DNA of 64,000 nucleotides from Paenibacillus thalictri (GTDB taxonomy: Bacteria > Bacillota > Bacilli > Paenibacillales > NBRC-103111): contig NZ_SIRE01000035.1 of assembly GCF_004307995.1 (NCBI RefSeq), positions 1 to 64,000 of the forward strand, given 5' to 3'. Shown here piece after piece: positions 36,062-44,964 of this stretch. The translations under genes were made by a program, and so were the position numbers. Numbering within the stretch: the stretch's first letter is position 1; every line of letters starts with the position of its first letter. The notes under the pieces are model-generated. The model ran no database searches and was not told where the DNA came from. It worked only from the letters and a program-made list of their open reading frames with translations.

Positions 36062-37748
36062 TTACAACGCAGCGGAGATCAGCAGCCTCGTATACGGATG
36101 CCTCTTCTCGCTCCAAAGCTCTGTTGCGGCAAATTCGTCGACGATTTTTCCCTCCTTCATCACTAATAGACGGTCGCACAATTGCCCAACCGCTGCAAGA
36201 TCGTGCGAAATGAACAGCAAGGACATCCCCAATTCGCGCTGCAGCCGCTTGAGAAGGTTCAAAATTTGCCGCTGGGTCGGCATATCCAGACTGGACGTCG
36301 GCTCGTCGCAAATCAGCAGCTGCGGACATAAGCTAATTCCGCGGGAAATGCAGGCGCGCTGCCGTTGTCCGCCGCTGAGCTCGTGAGGGTAACGGTCCAT
36401 ATGCTCTTCATCCAAACCCGTTATCCGCAGCAGCCGGAGCGCCTTCTCCCTGCGAGACAGCTGCAGTCCTTCGAAGAACACCGGCTGTGCGTCCTTGTAG
36501 TTGTCCAGCGGCTCCAGCACGGAGCGCCATATCGGCAGACGATCGTTGAGAGATGATGCCGAGTCTTGAAAGACCACTTGAACGTGCCTGCGGAATTGGC
36601 GCAACGCTTGCTTGCTTGCACCGGCCAATGCTTGCTCCCGGAACAGAACGGCTCCATGCTCGGGCTGTTCCAGGGCTAGCAGCAGCCGCGCCAACGTGCT
36701 TTTCCCGCAGCCGCTTTCTCCGACCAGCCCGATGCATTCTCCCTCGCTAATGCGCAGCGAAACCCGATCGACCGCCCTCTCCGTCGCTGCGGCGCCTCCA
36801 TATTGCTTGCTAAGGCCGACGGCCTTCAAGTATTCGGTCGCAGGCTCCGAAAGCGAAGCCGCTTCGGGGAGATAAGTTGGCTTGCCGGTCAATCTGTAAC
36901 TGGCGTCAAGCAACTCCCGCGTGTACGGATGCACCGGGCTGTCGCGCAGCTCAAGCGCAGTACCCGAATCGACAATTACACCTTCCTTCATCACCGCAAG
37001 CCGATCCGCTCTTCTCCAAACATGACGCAAATCATGCGTGATAAAAAGTACGCCGCAGCCCGTCTCCGTCCGCAAATCGGCGATCAAATCCATAATATGC
37101 TCGCCTGTCACAACATCCAGTGCGGTCGTCGGCTCATCCGCTATGAGCAATGACGGTTCGGGGATTAACGCCGCAGCCAATGCAATCCGCTGCAGCTGTC
37201 CCCCGCTTAACTCGAACGAATAGCTTTCATATGTTTGCTGCGGAGATAGTCCGACCCGCTCCAGCCAACGAAAAATACGCTTTTTCGCTTCTTTCTTTGG
37301 GATCCGCGCGTGTGTATGAACAACCTCAAGCAGCTGATCGCCGATTCGATGGAACGGGGTAAAGCTGCCGCGGTAGTTCTGATACCCAGCCGATTTCTTT
37401 GCCGCGCAAATGCTTGCGCCGCACTCCGTCCAAATTGTCGAAAACCCTGTCCTTAAACCTCAATTGCCAGACAGCTCGCAGAGGGCTCTGCAGCATGCCT
37501 CCGATCGCGGCGGCGGTCAAGCTTTTACCGCTGCCGCTTTGCCCGATTAGCGCCAGCATCTCGCCTTGGCGAATGCTTAGACTTACGTTGCGAACGAGCT
37601 GGCGGCTTGCGCTTCGGTCGGTGAACCCAATCGTCAAGCGGTTTATGGATAAGAGTTCCGGCGCTTCTTCGCCTGAAGCGGGCTGCTGTTCGATGGTGTC
37701 TCCATCCCGAAGCAGCCTGACGCCCGGCTCGTTGTAAGAGGAAACCAT
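36062..37748 (-). pseudogene. Fused double ABC ATPase (NikD-NikE type), frameshifted
   Basis: Two frames together encode one protein of about 560 residues with two nucleotide-binding domains. The first frame starts at ATG 37748 (AAAGGAG 9 nt upstream) and has Walker A in ALIGQSGSGKSLTAAAIGG. At about 37380-37385 a single base seems to be missing: the frame moves from GKEIGWVSE to a continuation reading NYRGSFTPFHRIGDQLLEVV and on to LSGGQLQRIALAAALIPE. The second ATPase is intact: GESGCGKSTLARLL, VVFQDSASSLNDR, LSGGQRQRACISRGI, LICDEPTSSLD. It may be a true pseudogene, a sequencing error, or translated by slippage. It serves the permeases and binding protein encoded upstream. Confidence 0.8.
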
Positions 37749-37773
37749 TCCTGCCACTCCTTTCGTTACGATA

Positions 37774-38655
37774 TTACAGCTGCCTGCGGGCGGCTCCCCC
37801 TCGCACATCCAGATATTCGCGCAAGCCGTCGCTTAATTGATTACATGCAAGTACGACAAGCAGAATACATAAGCCGGGATAAATCATCAATTGCGGTTCC
37901 GCCATAAAAAACGGCCGGCCGTCGTTAAGCATCGCCCCCCACTCCGGAGCCGGAGGCTGCGCGCCGAGGCCCAAATAGGAAAGGGCCGAAATAAGCAATA
38001 TGGTACGTCCGATATCTCCCGCTGCGACAATCGCGAGGGGCGAGGCGACATGTCTGAGCAAATGGCGTGTAATGACCGTAAGGTCCGAGCTGCTGGCTGC
38101 AATGGAAGCCATGATGTATTCTTTGTTTCGTTCGGACATGACGATTCCGCGGACAATTCTGGCATAGCCAATCCATTTCACGCAGGCGATGGCAATCATC
38201 ACGTTTATGAGTCCGGGGCCTAAGAAACCGGCAACCGCAACTGCAATCAAAAATTCGGGCAGCGCGCCCAGTCCGTCGGCTATCCGCATCAGGACGGCGT
38301 CAAGACGTCCTCCCCGGTATCCCGACAGCAAGCCGACCGGCACGCCGATTGCTGTGACCACGGCAATGACGGCAAGTGACAAACCAAGCGTCGTATGGGC
38401 TCCAGCCATTAATCTGGACAATATGCAGCGCCCAAGATGATCCGTTCCGAGAGGGTAAACAAGGCTGGGAGGCTGAAGCCGGTCCGACATATTAACGATA
38501 ACCGGATTGTTGGGTACCAGCCACTCGCCGGTCAAAGCGAGCAAGGTAAAAAAAAGTAAAATAACTACGCCTGAAACCAGCAAGAAGTAATCTCCGCCAT
38601 ATCGGGTCCATAACGTGCCGGCTCCGCTCCATCGGCTAGTCGACTTCTTTCTCAT
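37774..38655 (-). CDS. ABC transporter permease, NikC/DppC type
   Basis: A 293-residue permease that overlaps the other permease gene by 4 nt (ATGA). Marks are LVPNNPVIVNMSDRLQPPS, the YPLGTDHLGRCILSRLMAGA motif, the EAA-like loop KEYIMASIAASSSDLTVITRHLL and the end NQLSDGLREYLDVRGG. It forms the channel with its NikB-like partner. The operon has a binding protein, two permeases and a fused ATPase; the substrate is a metal chelate or peptide. Regulation by the shared palindrome upstream of the binding-protein gene links it to copper and respiration genes. Confidence 0.87.
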   Translation of the reverse strand: MRKKSTSRWSGAGTLWTRYGGDYFLLVSGVVILLFFTLLALTGEWLVPNNPVIVNMSDRLQPPSLVYPLGTDHLGRCILSRLMAGAHTTLGLSLAVIAVVTAIGVPVGLLSGYRGGRLDAVLMRIADGLGALPEFLIAVAVAGFLGPGLINVMIAIACVKWIGYARIVRGIVMSERNKEYIMASIAASSSDLTVITRHLLRHVASPLAIVAAGDIGRTILLISALSYLGLGAQPPAPEWGAMLNDGRPFFMAEPQLMIYPGLCILLVVLACNQLSDGLREYLDVRGGAARRQL

Positions 38656-39590
38656 CGCGGTTCACGCCGCCCCCTCACAATTCGAATGCGCGGATCAAGC
38701 GTCGTCAGTCCGACGTCGGCCAGCCAGTTCGCCGTTAGAAAAAAAGCGCCGCTCAACAAAACATAACCCTGCACGACCGGATAATCGCGCAGCTTGATTG
38801 CTTCCATCGCCAAGCATCCAAGACCGGGCCAGCCGAACAGCGACTCGGTTACGACGGATCCGGCCAGCAGTGAACCCAGACTGATGCCGGACACAGCGAC
38901 GATCGGTAGCAGTGCAGCACGCAGCGCATGCCGCAGAGTGATGCGCCATTCTGCAATTCCCCTTGCTCTCGCCGCCCGTATGTACTCCTGCGTCAGCGTA
39001 TCCAGCAGTCCTGCGCGCAGGAGACGAATATATTCGGGCGCCATGACGAAGCCAAGCGTAAAGGAAGGAAGTATGAGATGGCGGAGGCTGCCGCTTCCCA
39101 TCATAGGCAGCCAGTTCAATCGGTAAGCGAATAAATAGATAAGCAGCAAGCCAAGCCAGAAGCTCGGAACGGATGAACCGAGCAGCGCCAGCGTCCGGCT
39201 TGCCAGGTCGGGAAACTTGCCTTTATATTTGGCGGACAGCACCCCCAGCGGGAAGGAAAACAGCATCAGCACGACGCCTGCGCCAACTGCCAGACTGACA
39301 GTGGCGGGCAGCCGCTCCTTCAACATATCCCACACATCCCGGTTGCTTGTCATTGAGCGGCCCCAATCAAGCAGAACAATGTTCGTGAGCCAGTTCGCGT
39401 ATTGGATGTACACAGGCAAATTCAACCCAAGTTCTTCGCGTACGGCCTCTCTGCCGGCTTGCGTCAGCGCTCCGTCGCTTGCCCGTAAAATAGCAAGCAC
39501 CGGATCGCCCGGCGCCAGCTTCATCAATATGAATGTGACCATACTTAAGAAAAACAATACGACGGCAAGCTGGAACACCCGGTTTGCCAA
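38652..39590 (-). CDS. ABC transporter permease, NikB/DppB type
   Basis: A 312-residue permease. Two TTG codons are possible starts; the one at 39590 is 8 nt from GGAGGTA and is preferred over 39596. It carries the N-terminal membrane segment, MVTFILMKLAPGDPVLAILR, the loop TQEYIRAARARGIAEWRITLRHALRAALLP and the C-terminal GSVVTESLFGWPGLGCLAMEAI. It pairs with the NikC-like permease. Confidence 0.87.
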   Translation of the reverse strand: MANRVFQLAVVLFFLSMVTFILMKLAPGDPVLAILRASDGALTQAGREAVREELGLNLPVYIQYANWLTNIVLLDWGRSMTSNRDVWDMLKERLPATVSLAVGAGVVLMLFSFPLGVLSAKYKGKFPDLASRTLALLGSSVPSFWLGLLLIYLFAYRLNWLPMMGSGSLRHLILPSFTLGFVMAPEYIRLLRAGLLDTLTQEYIRAARARGIAEWRITLRHALRAALLPIVAVSGISLGSLLAGSVVTESLFGWPGLGCLAMEAIKLRDYPVVQGYVLLSGAFFLTANWLADVGLTTLDPRIRIVRGRREPR

Positions 39591-39602
39591 TTGCAATACC
39601 TC

Positions 39603-41207
39603 CTATTTCAGATCCATTTTGTTTGTCAAGATGTAGAATTCCTCGGCGCCCGGCTTCCAGCCCGTTACACGCTGATTCACTCCCACCAGGATGTTCGGAT
39701 AAATGATATAGGAATGCGGAAACGCCTCCTTGATAACATCTACCGCTTTGCGGGTCAGCTCATTTCTCTTAGTCACATCTCCCGTGCCGTTTAGTTCCTT
39801 CAGGATAGGATCTAACTTATCGATGCGGATGTTGGCAGGGTTATAGGAACCGCCCGGCACGTAAGTTGAATTGAGGAACGATCCGCCGTCCCCTCTCGGA
39901 GAGGTCAAATAACTTGAAGTCGACATATCCCAGTCGGTGTGGTCGGCTATATACACTTCCGGATATTCGACGGAAACGATGTTAACCGTGATGCCGAGCT
40001 TAGCAGCTTCCGATTGAACCAGCTGCGGAATTAGGGGCAGCTCGGGATTAATGCCGGTAAAGGCGATCAGCCTGAGTGTCAACGGTTTGCCGTCCTTCTC
40101 CAGCTTTCCGCTTTTGCCTTTGGAGTACCCGGCGCTTTCCAGCAGTTTAAGCGCCCCTGCTTGATCTAACTTTTGTGCGGCGTTTTTGCTCCCGAACGGA
40201 AGGTTCGAGTTGAACGGCCCATTGGCTGGCAGCGCATGGCCGAGCATGATATCCTTGACAATTGCATCGCGGTCGATCAGCTTGTCGAGCACCTGACGGA
40301 CCCGGATATCGTTTACACTCGCGCTGGACGGATTGTATGTAAAGTAATGGGTGCGGAGGCTCGTGACCGACTGTACGGACAGCTCCTGATCTTTCTTGAT
40401 CGTCGCCAGCGACTCAGGAGCCAGATGGTACACGATATCTGCCTGCTTCGATTGGAAAGCCAGCGTTCTTACATTGGCATCTGCATTAAATTGAAATTTG
40501 ACCGTCGCGAGCTTCGCCTTGTCGCCCCAATATTTGTCGTTACGAACGACTGTCAGCTCCTTGCCTGCAACAAAACCCGCAACCTTGAAAGGGCCGGTGC
40601 CGATCGGCGCTTTATTGAATGCATCTTTCCCCATCGCCTTCTCCGCAGCGACGCTCATAATACTTGCCGTCGGGTGTACAAGCTCCGTCGGGAAAGCGGG
40701 ATGCGGCTCTTTGGTCTGGAAAGTCAGCTCCAGGCCTTTCGCTTCGATGGAAGCGATTTTTAAAGAAGCAGCCAACGCTTTGCTGTCGGCGATGCCACGC
40801 TCGAAAGAGGCTTTGGCTGCTATGGCGTCGAGCTTGGTGCCATCCTGAAACTCGACATTGTCGCGCAAGGTGAATACCCACGTGGACGGCCCCTTCGCCT
40901 CCCACTTGCTAGCAAGCCAAGGCGAAACCTGCATATTGTCGTCCAGACGAACCAGTGTTTCCGTAACTCCTGCTCTAAGCGCTGTCCAGCCGTTGTGCGG
41001 GTCAAGCGTATCTACCGGTAGGCTGTGTATAAGGGTCAGCTGCTTATTATCGGCTGTCTTGCTTGTCTCCGTCGCCGGATTCGGCTGCGCTGCTTGACCC
41101 GACTGCTTGTCGGCGGAGGTGCAGCCTGTCAAACATATGACGGCCGCCAACATGACGCACCAGCCTATTTTCATACTTCGGCTTATCTTTCTCTGATGCA
41201 GCTTCAT
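39603..41207 (-). CDS. ABC transporter solute-binding lipoprotein, nickel/peptide/opine family 5
   Basis: A 534-residue lipoprotein with lipobox CLTGC (Cys29). ATG 41207 follows AGAGGAATTTGCCG. Family 5 features are LTLIHSLPVDTLDPHNGW, LASKWEAKGPSTWVFTLRDN, FQDGTKLDAIAAKASFER, APIGTGPFKVAGF and RQVLDKLIDRDAIVKDIM. It is only distantly like the CntA encoded at 29.8 kb and resembles NikA-like proteins more. The ligand is unknown; a metal chelate is likely from context. It opens a minus-strand operon whose promoter carries the ATGACTC-type palindrome shared with the cytochrome and copper genes. Confidence 0.86.
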   Translation of the reverse strand: MKLHQRKISRSMKIGWCVMLAAVICLTGCTSADKQSGQAAQPNPATETSKTADNKQLTLIHSLPVDTLDPHNGWTALRAGVTETLVRLDDNMQVSPWLASKWEAKGPSTWVFTLRDNVEFQDGTKLDAIAAKASFERGIADSKALAASLKIASIEAKGLELTFQTKEPHPAFPTELVHPTASIMSVAAEKAMGKDAFNKAPIGTGPFKVAGFVAGKELTVVRNDKYWGDKAKLATVKFQFNADANVRTLAFQSKQADIVYHLAPESLATIKKDQELSVQSVTSLRTHYFTYNPSSASVNDIRVRQVLDKLIDRDAIVKDIMLGHALPANGPFNSNLPFGSKNAAQKLDQAGALKLLESAGYSKGKSGKLEKDGKPLTLRLIAFTGINPELPLIPQLVQSEAAKLGITVNIVSVEYPEVYIADHTDWDMSTSSYLTSPRGDGGSFLNSTYVPGGSYNPANIRIDKLDPILKELNGTGDVTKRNELTRKAVDVIKEAFPHSYIIYPNILVGVNQRVTGWKPGAEEFYILTNKMDLK

Positions 41208-41266
41208 CGGCAAATTCCTCTTTTCCTTGATTGACCTCTCTGTCAGACAAAGGCAATATCAATTTG

Positions 41267-41311
41267 ATTGTATAACGCTTCCAGTCGGTTTCCATGACTC
41301 TATAGGGCTAT
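41267..41311 (-). promoter_or_regulatory. Regulon site A: promoter of the ABC operon
   Basis: Palindrome at 41294-41311 (plus strand ATGACTCTATAGGGCTAT, 11 of 14 arm positions fitting ATGACTC-N4-GAGTCAT). On the minus strand, 21 nt separate it from a -10 TACAAT at 41272-41267. There is no clear -35. It should drive the solute-binding protein gene starting at 41207. Confidence 0.65.
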
Positions 41312-41410
41312 GCACCTGAATTTTTTGTGAAATGTCCTTAAATATACCATATATCTCCAAATGCACGGTCATTAAATCCCGCCACATTTTTTCCACAAAT
41401 ATCGCATGGC

Positions 41411-41457
41411 ATGACACTATAGAGCTATATACAAGCAGTGAACGTGGATGCTAGGAT
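41411..41457 (+). promoter_or_regulatory. Regulon site B: promoter of the cytochrome c gene
   Basis: Palindrome ATGACACTATAGAGCTAT at 41411-41428 (11 of 14 arm positions), then 23 nt and a -10 TAGGAT at 41452-41457, upstream of the cytochrome gene starting at 41487. Confidence 0.65.
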
Positions 41458-41486
41458 AATCGTGTCGAAATCGGAGGTGGATTACT

Positions 41487-41852
41487 ATGTATAAATGGTC
41501 TATGGCAGCGCTGTGCGGAGTGGCGTGCATTGTAGGAATCGTTACTTTGTTCACGCAGGCGGGCAACCATGGCAACGAGGCAAAACAGGAAGCCGCTGCT
41601 CCTGCCCTTCCCGACACGCCGCTTAACGCGCAAGCGGCCGAAGCGATCTACAAGCAGTCCTGCATCGCCTGCCACGGCAACGATTTGGAAGGCAAGATCG
41701 GGCCGAATCTGCAGAAGGTCGGCGGAAAGCTGAGCAATCAGCAAATTTATAAGGTGCTTCAAAACGGCAAAGGCGGCATGCCTTCTTTCAAAAGCACACT
41801 GAAGGATGAAGAACTTGTCAATCTGGCCAAGTGGCTGGCGGAGAAAAAGTAA
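41487..41852 (+). CDS. Membrane-anchored class I cytochrome c
   Basis: A 121-residue protein with an N-terminal membrane anchor (about 7-23), an acidic/Ala-rich linker and one cytochrome c domain. Heme attachment is at CIACH (59-63), with the sixth ligand probably Met98 in GGMPSFKS. It resembles the small anchored cytochromes c550/c551 of bacilli, which donate electrons to terminal oxidases on the outer face of the membrane. The start has GGAGGTGGATTACT upstream. Its promoter carries the shared palindrome, so it is probably co-expressed with the bd-like oxidase that has its own cytochrome c tail. Confidence 0.92.
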   Translation: MYKWSMAALCGVACIVGIVTLFTQAGNHGNEAKQEAAAPALPDTPLNAQAAEAIYKQSCIACHGNDLEGKIGPNLQKVGGKLSNQQIYKVLQNGKGGMPSFKSTLKDEELVNLAKWLAEKK

Positions 41853-41935
41853 TTTCTCTTCTATGTAAAAACGGACAACCCCCTTTTGTAGCAAGTGGAA
41901 TTGAACCGGCAGGATAAATTTACCAACGGATGCTT

Positions 41936-42220
41936 TCAATAGCTCCCATCCCGCTGGCACAGTTTCAACGACGACAAACGGGGGTTTCTCGTTGCATTTA
42001 TTCCGCTATATGGGAGTACCGCTACTCGCCGACACTCCCCAGCTTGTAGCATCAATGCGATCGTGGATTTCCCGGAGTCGGATTGTCCGATCAAGGCGGC
42101 AGCTTCTCCGAAGCGAATAGAGATCGAGAAGCCTCGGCAAGCCGGGCGATTGGCGAATGATAGGGCTACCCGCCTGCAAAGTGTGTCTAATAGTTGAATT
42201 ATGCTGCCGTTCTCTTTAGA
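41936..42220 (-). pseudogene. ABC ATPase remnant
   Basis: The minus strand encodes an ATPase N-terminal piece with Walker A, GEAAALIGQSDSGKSTIALML. The normal GESGSGKS has become GQSDSGKS, and the sequence beyond is unrelated. Signature and Walker B are absent. It may be a scar of an old duplication of one of the nik-like operons nearby. Confidence 0.55.
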
Positions 42221-42231
42221 GTAAGCGCCAA

Positions 42232-42276
42232 CTAGCACCTAGGAGTCATTTCATCGCTGAAGCATTTCGATATGAT
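42232..42276 (+). promoter_or_regulatory. Regulon site I: promoter of the YugN-CBS gene
   Basis: CTAGCACCTAGGAGTCAT at 42232-42249: the right arm is perfect and the left arm weak (10 of 14). Exactly 21 nt follow and then a -10 TATGAT at 42271-42276. The fixed spacing supports the weak palindrome. Confidence 0.55.
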
Positions 42277-42326
42277 TAGAAGGCCGGTCATACGGGATGA
42301 TGTAAATGAATATGGAGGAGTTATAA

Positions 42327-43046
42327 ATGATTATTGAAAACACGCAAATTCACGGGATTGAAACGGATTTGGCTTATTTGGACGGTACCTCGTCCAAGCT
42401 TGGCTTTGTCAGGTGGCAATGGGAGTATACAAGAGCCACCTATGATTACAAAATACAAGAGCATTCGGACGAAGACGTGTACTATTTACGTATTAACACT
42501 CGTGCGGTGAAGGGAAAGCTGGAATCCCCGGATGCTATATTGCGCATAGAAGCGGTGTATATGGGGAAAGCTACGTTCCCGCATGGTCTTGATTACGAGT
42601 GCCCCATCCCGGAGGCAGTCCGACAGATCGCCGATGATAAGATTATGGGAATGTATCAGGTATTAAAGAATGAGCAGATCATCGAACAAGTTATGTTGAA
42701 GGAAGTGCCGAGCATCGCTCTTCAAGCTTCCTTATTCGAGGCCGCGCAGGTTATGAAGCACAGTCAAGCCGGGGTTCTTGCCGTCGTGAAGGATGAACAG
42801 TTGGTCGGAGTTGTGACGGAGAGAGATTTAGCGATCCGCGGCTATGCGGAGAAGCAAGCGGATTCCATGCCTGTAGAGAACTTAATGAGTACCTCCGTTT
42901 ACAAGGTTGATGCAGGCAGCTCCGTTAGCGAAGCGATTCGTCTCATGACACAGCAGAAAATAAGCGGCTTACCCGTCGTTAAAAACGGCTCGCTGGTCGG
43001 AATGGTAACACTCAATCAGTTGGCGGCAAAGGATTTTTTTGGTTAA
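42327..43046 (+). CDS. YugN-like domain fused to a CBS pair
   Basis: A 239-residue cytoplasmic protein. Residues 1-95 resemble the YugN-like family of bacilli (LGFVRWQWEYTRATYDYKI, then YYLRINTRAVKGKLES). Residues about 120-239 are two CBS motifs, with AAQVMKHSQAGVLAVVKDEQ, GVVTERDLA and SGLPVVKNGSLVGMVT. CBS pairs bind adenine nucleotides and usually sense energy state. I am not aware of this fusion as a standard architecture. A T-tailed hairpin follows. The promoter carries the shared palindrome, so the protein may sense energy status for the respiration regulon (inference). The YugN match is from memory and moderate. Confidence 0.75.
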   Translation: MIIENTQIHGIETDLAYLDGTSSKLGFVRWQWEYTRATYDYKIQEHSDEDVYYLRINTRAVKGKLESPDAILRIEAVYMGKATFPHGLDYECPIPEAVRQIADDKIMGMYQVLKNEQIIEQVMLKEVPSIALQASLFEAAQVMKHSQAGVLAVVKDEQLVGVVTERDLAIRGYAEKQADSMPVENLMSTSVYKVDAGSSVSEAIRLMTQQKISGLPVVKNGSLVGMVTLNQLAAKDFFG

Positions 43047-43068
43047 TCAGCCGGTTTGACACGCACAA

Positions 43069-43112
43069 GGCCCCCTTCGCACTTTCAGCAAAATGCGGGG
43101 GGGCGTTTTCTT
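43069..43112 (+). terminator. Terminator of the YugN-CBS gene
   Basis: GCCCCCTTCGCA at 43070-43081 pairs with TGCGGGGGGGC at 43094-43104, with a 12-nt loop, followed by GTTTTCTTTG. Confidence 0.75.
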
Positions 43113-43239
43113 TGCCCGGTAAGAGCATTTTTATACAATCTGAAGGATCCTAGCAATAGCCACTGCCCCGTTTTCGTGCGGAATGACTACGGACAAATCC
43201 GGGCTAATCCGCTTCAGCCGCTGCTGCATTCCGAGCCGT

Positions 43240-44964
43240 TTATCCGTTATCTCCAATGACTTGCTGCTCGATTAACTTCATCTCATAAAAATATCCCTTA
43301 TTCTCCATCAACTGCGGGAAGCTGCCCGATTCGACCACCCTCCCTTGATCGATGACCACGATTTGATCCATCGCTTCCAGACCGCTTAGCCGGTGGCAGA
43401 TCAAAATCAGCGTATCGTTGGCCGCCCGCGAGAACAAATTCCGGAATATGCGCTGCTCCGTTACAGCGTCCAGTGAAGCCGTCGGCTCATCGAGCAGCCA
43501 GAAACGGCCGTTTTTGGCCAGCATTCGGGCCAAGGCGAGACGCTGTTTTTCGCCTGCGGACAAGTTCTCTCCTCTTTCGTAGACCGGATCTTCTAGCGAG
43601 CGGTTCGGCAACTGCATGTCGTGCAAAATTCCCAGCAGCTCCTCGTCGTTCCGGCGTTCCTCGTCCAGCAGCAGATTGTCACGGATCGTACCACGAAAAA
43701 AATGGCTGTTTTGCAGCATCACATGGGCCGATCGCCATATGGATGTTTCGTCCAGCTGCGCCGTTGGAATACCGTTCAACCTGACCTCGCCTTCACTTGG
43801 CGTATGAAGTTTGAGTATCAGCTCGAATAACGTTGTTTTACCTGCGCCGCTTGGCCCGACAATCGCCGTCTTTGATCCCGCCGCGATTCGGAGCGTAATA
43901 TCGCGCAGCGCAGGACGCCATTGCTCCGCATAACGGAAAGATATGCCGCGAAACTCAACCGCAACAGCATGCTGAACGGGAAGCGCTTCAAACGTTGGGG
44001 ACGGCGCCGCTTCAGCTTCGCCAAACGTTTCGGCCAGCCGCCCGGCAGCGTGCTCGCTGTCCTGCTTATACAGCGGGAGCGTCGCCAAGGCTGCCGCTTC
44101 TTCAAACAAGGTGAGGGTCGCCATAACCAGCATAGCCAGAAAGACGGCAGCCAACGATCCGTCCGTCACCAACACGGCGCCTGTCGCAAGCACACACCAG
44201 GCCGCCAGCATAGTGACCAGGCCATGCAGCGACTGGCCGCGCAGCAAATGGCGGGCTGCTGCCTGCTGCCCGTCGGTCAGCTCAGCCGCGGCTTGCTGCA
44301 ACCGCTGCTCCCTTTTGCCCATCAGCCCGTATACCTTCAAGTCGCGGTATCCGTAAAGCGCTTCGGTTACCTCGGTTGCCAGCGAGGCTCTCTGCATCCG
44401 AACGCGGCTGCGTAGCCTGCGCTGACCGAGCAGCACCAGCGCAGGGATGACAAAAGCCGATGTCAGCAGGCCAATCACCAGCACACAAGCGACCCACAGC
44501 GAAAAAAAGGAAGCAAACAAAACTGTGGACAGAAACACCATCGACAAAACAAGCGGAGGATAAGCGACGCGCAAAAAAAAGTGCTGCAAGGTCTCTATGT
44601 CGCCAACGATACGCGCCAGTAAATCTCCGCTTCTCATTGCGCCCAGCTTCCCGGGGACAAGCGGAACCAGCTTGGCAAAAAACGAGCTGCGCAACCGGCT
44701 CAATATCGAAAATGTTGCGCGATGGGAATAAAGCCGTTCCGCATACCGGCCAAACGCCCGGAGCAACCCGAGCAGCTTCACTACCGAAATCAGTACTATC
44801 AAGGTATAGAGCGGCGGGACAAACACTGTCTGTGCGATCAAATAGCTGCTGCCGGCAAACAAGCTCACTCCGCCGGCGCCGGCCACAAAGCCGACGACGA
44901 TGGCAATGGCAATATCTTTGCGTTCCCGGATCAGCGCGTAGCTCAGCAAGCTCAGCTCCTTCAC
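43240..44964 (-). CDS. cydC: Thiol reductant ABC exporter subunit CydC
   Basis: A 574-residue half-transporter with six membrane segments and an ATPase domain. Walker A is IVGPSGAGKTTLFELIL, the signature LSAGEKQRLALARML and Walker B FWLLDEPTASLDAVTE. The signature has Ala in place of the first Gly, seen in many CydC proteins. With CydD it exports cysteine or glutathione and is needed to assemble cytochrome bd. Its start overlaps the end of cydD by 4 nt. Last gene of cydABDC. Confidence 0.92.
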   Translation of the reverse strand: MKELSLLSYALIRERKDIAIAIVVGFVAGAGGVSLFAGSSYLIAQTVFVPPLYTLIVLISVVKLLGLLRAFGRYAERLYSHRATFSILSRLRSSFFAKLVPLVPGKLGAMRSGDLLARIVGDIETLQHFFLRVAYPPLVLSMVFLSTVLFASFFSLWVACVLVIGLLTSAFVIPALVLLGQRRLRSRVRMQRASLATEVTEALYGYRDLKVYGLMGKREQRLQQAAAELTDGQQAAARHLLRGQSLHGLVTMLAAWCVLATGAVLVTDGSLAAVFLAMLVMATLTLFEEAAALATLPLYKQDSEHAAGRLAETFGEAEAAPSPTFEALPVQHAVAVEFRGISFRYAEQWRPALRDITLRIAAGSKTAIVGPSGAGKTTLFELILKLHTPSEGEVRLNGIPTAQLDETSIWRSAHVMLQNSHFFRGTIRDNLLLDEERRNDEELLGILHDMQLPNRSLEDPVYERGENLSAGEKQRLALARMLAKNGRFWLLDEPTASLDAVTEQRIFRNLFSRAANDTLILICHRLSGLEAMDQIVVIDQGRVVESGSFPQLMENKGYFYEMKLIEQQVIGDNG

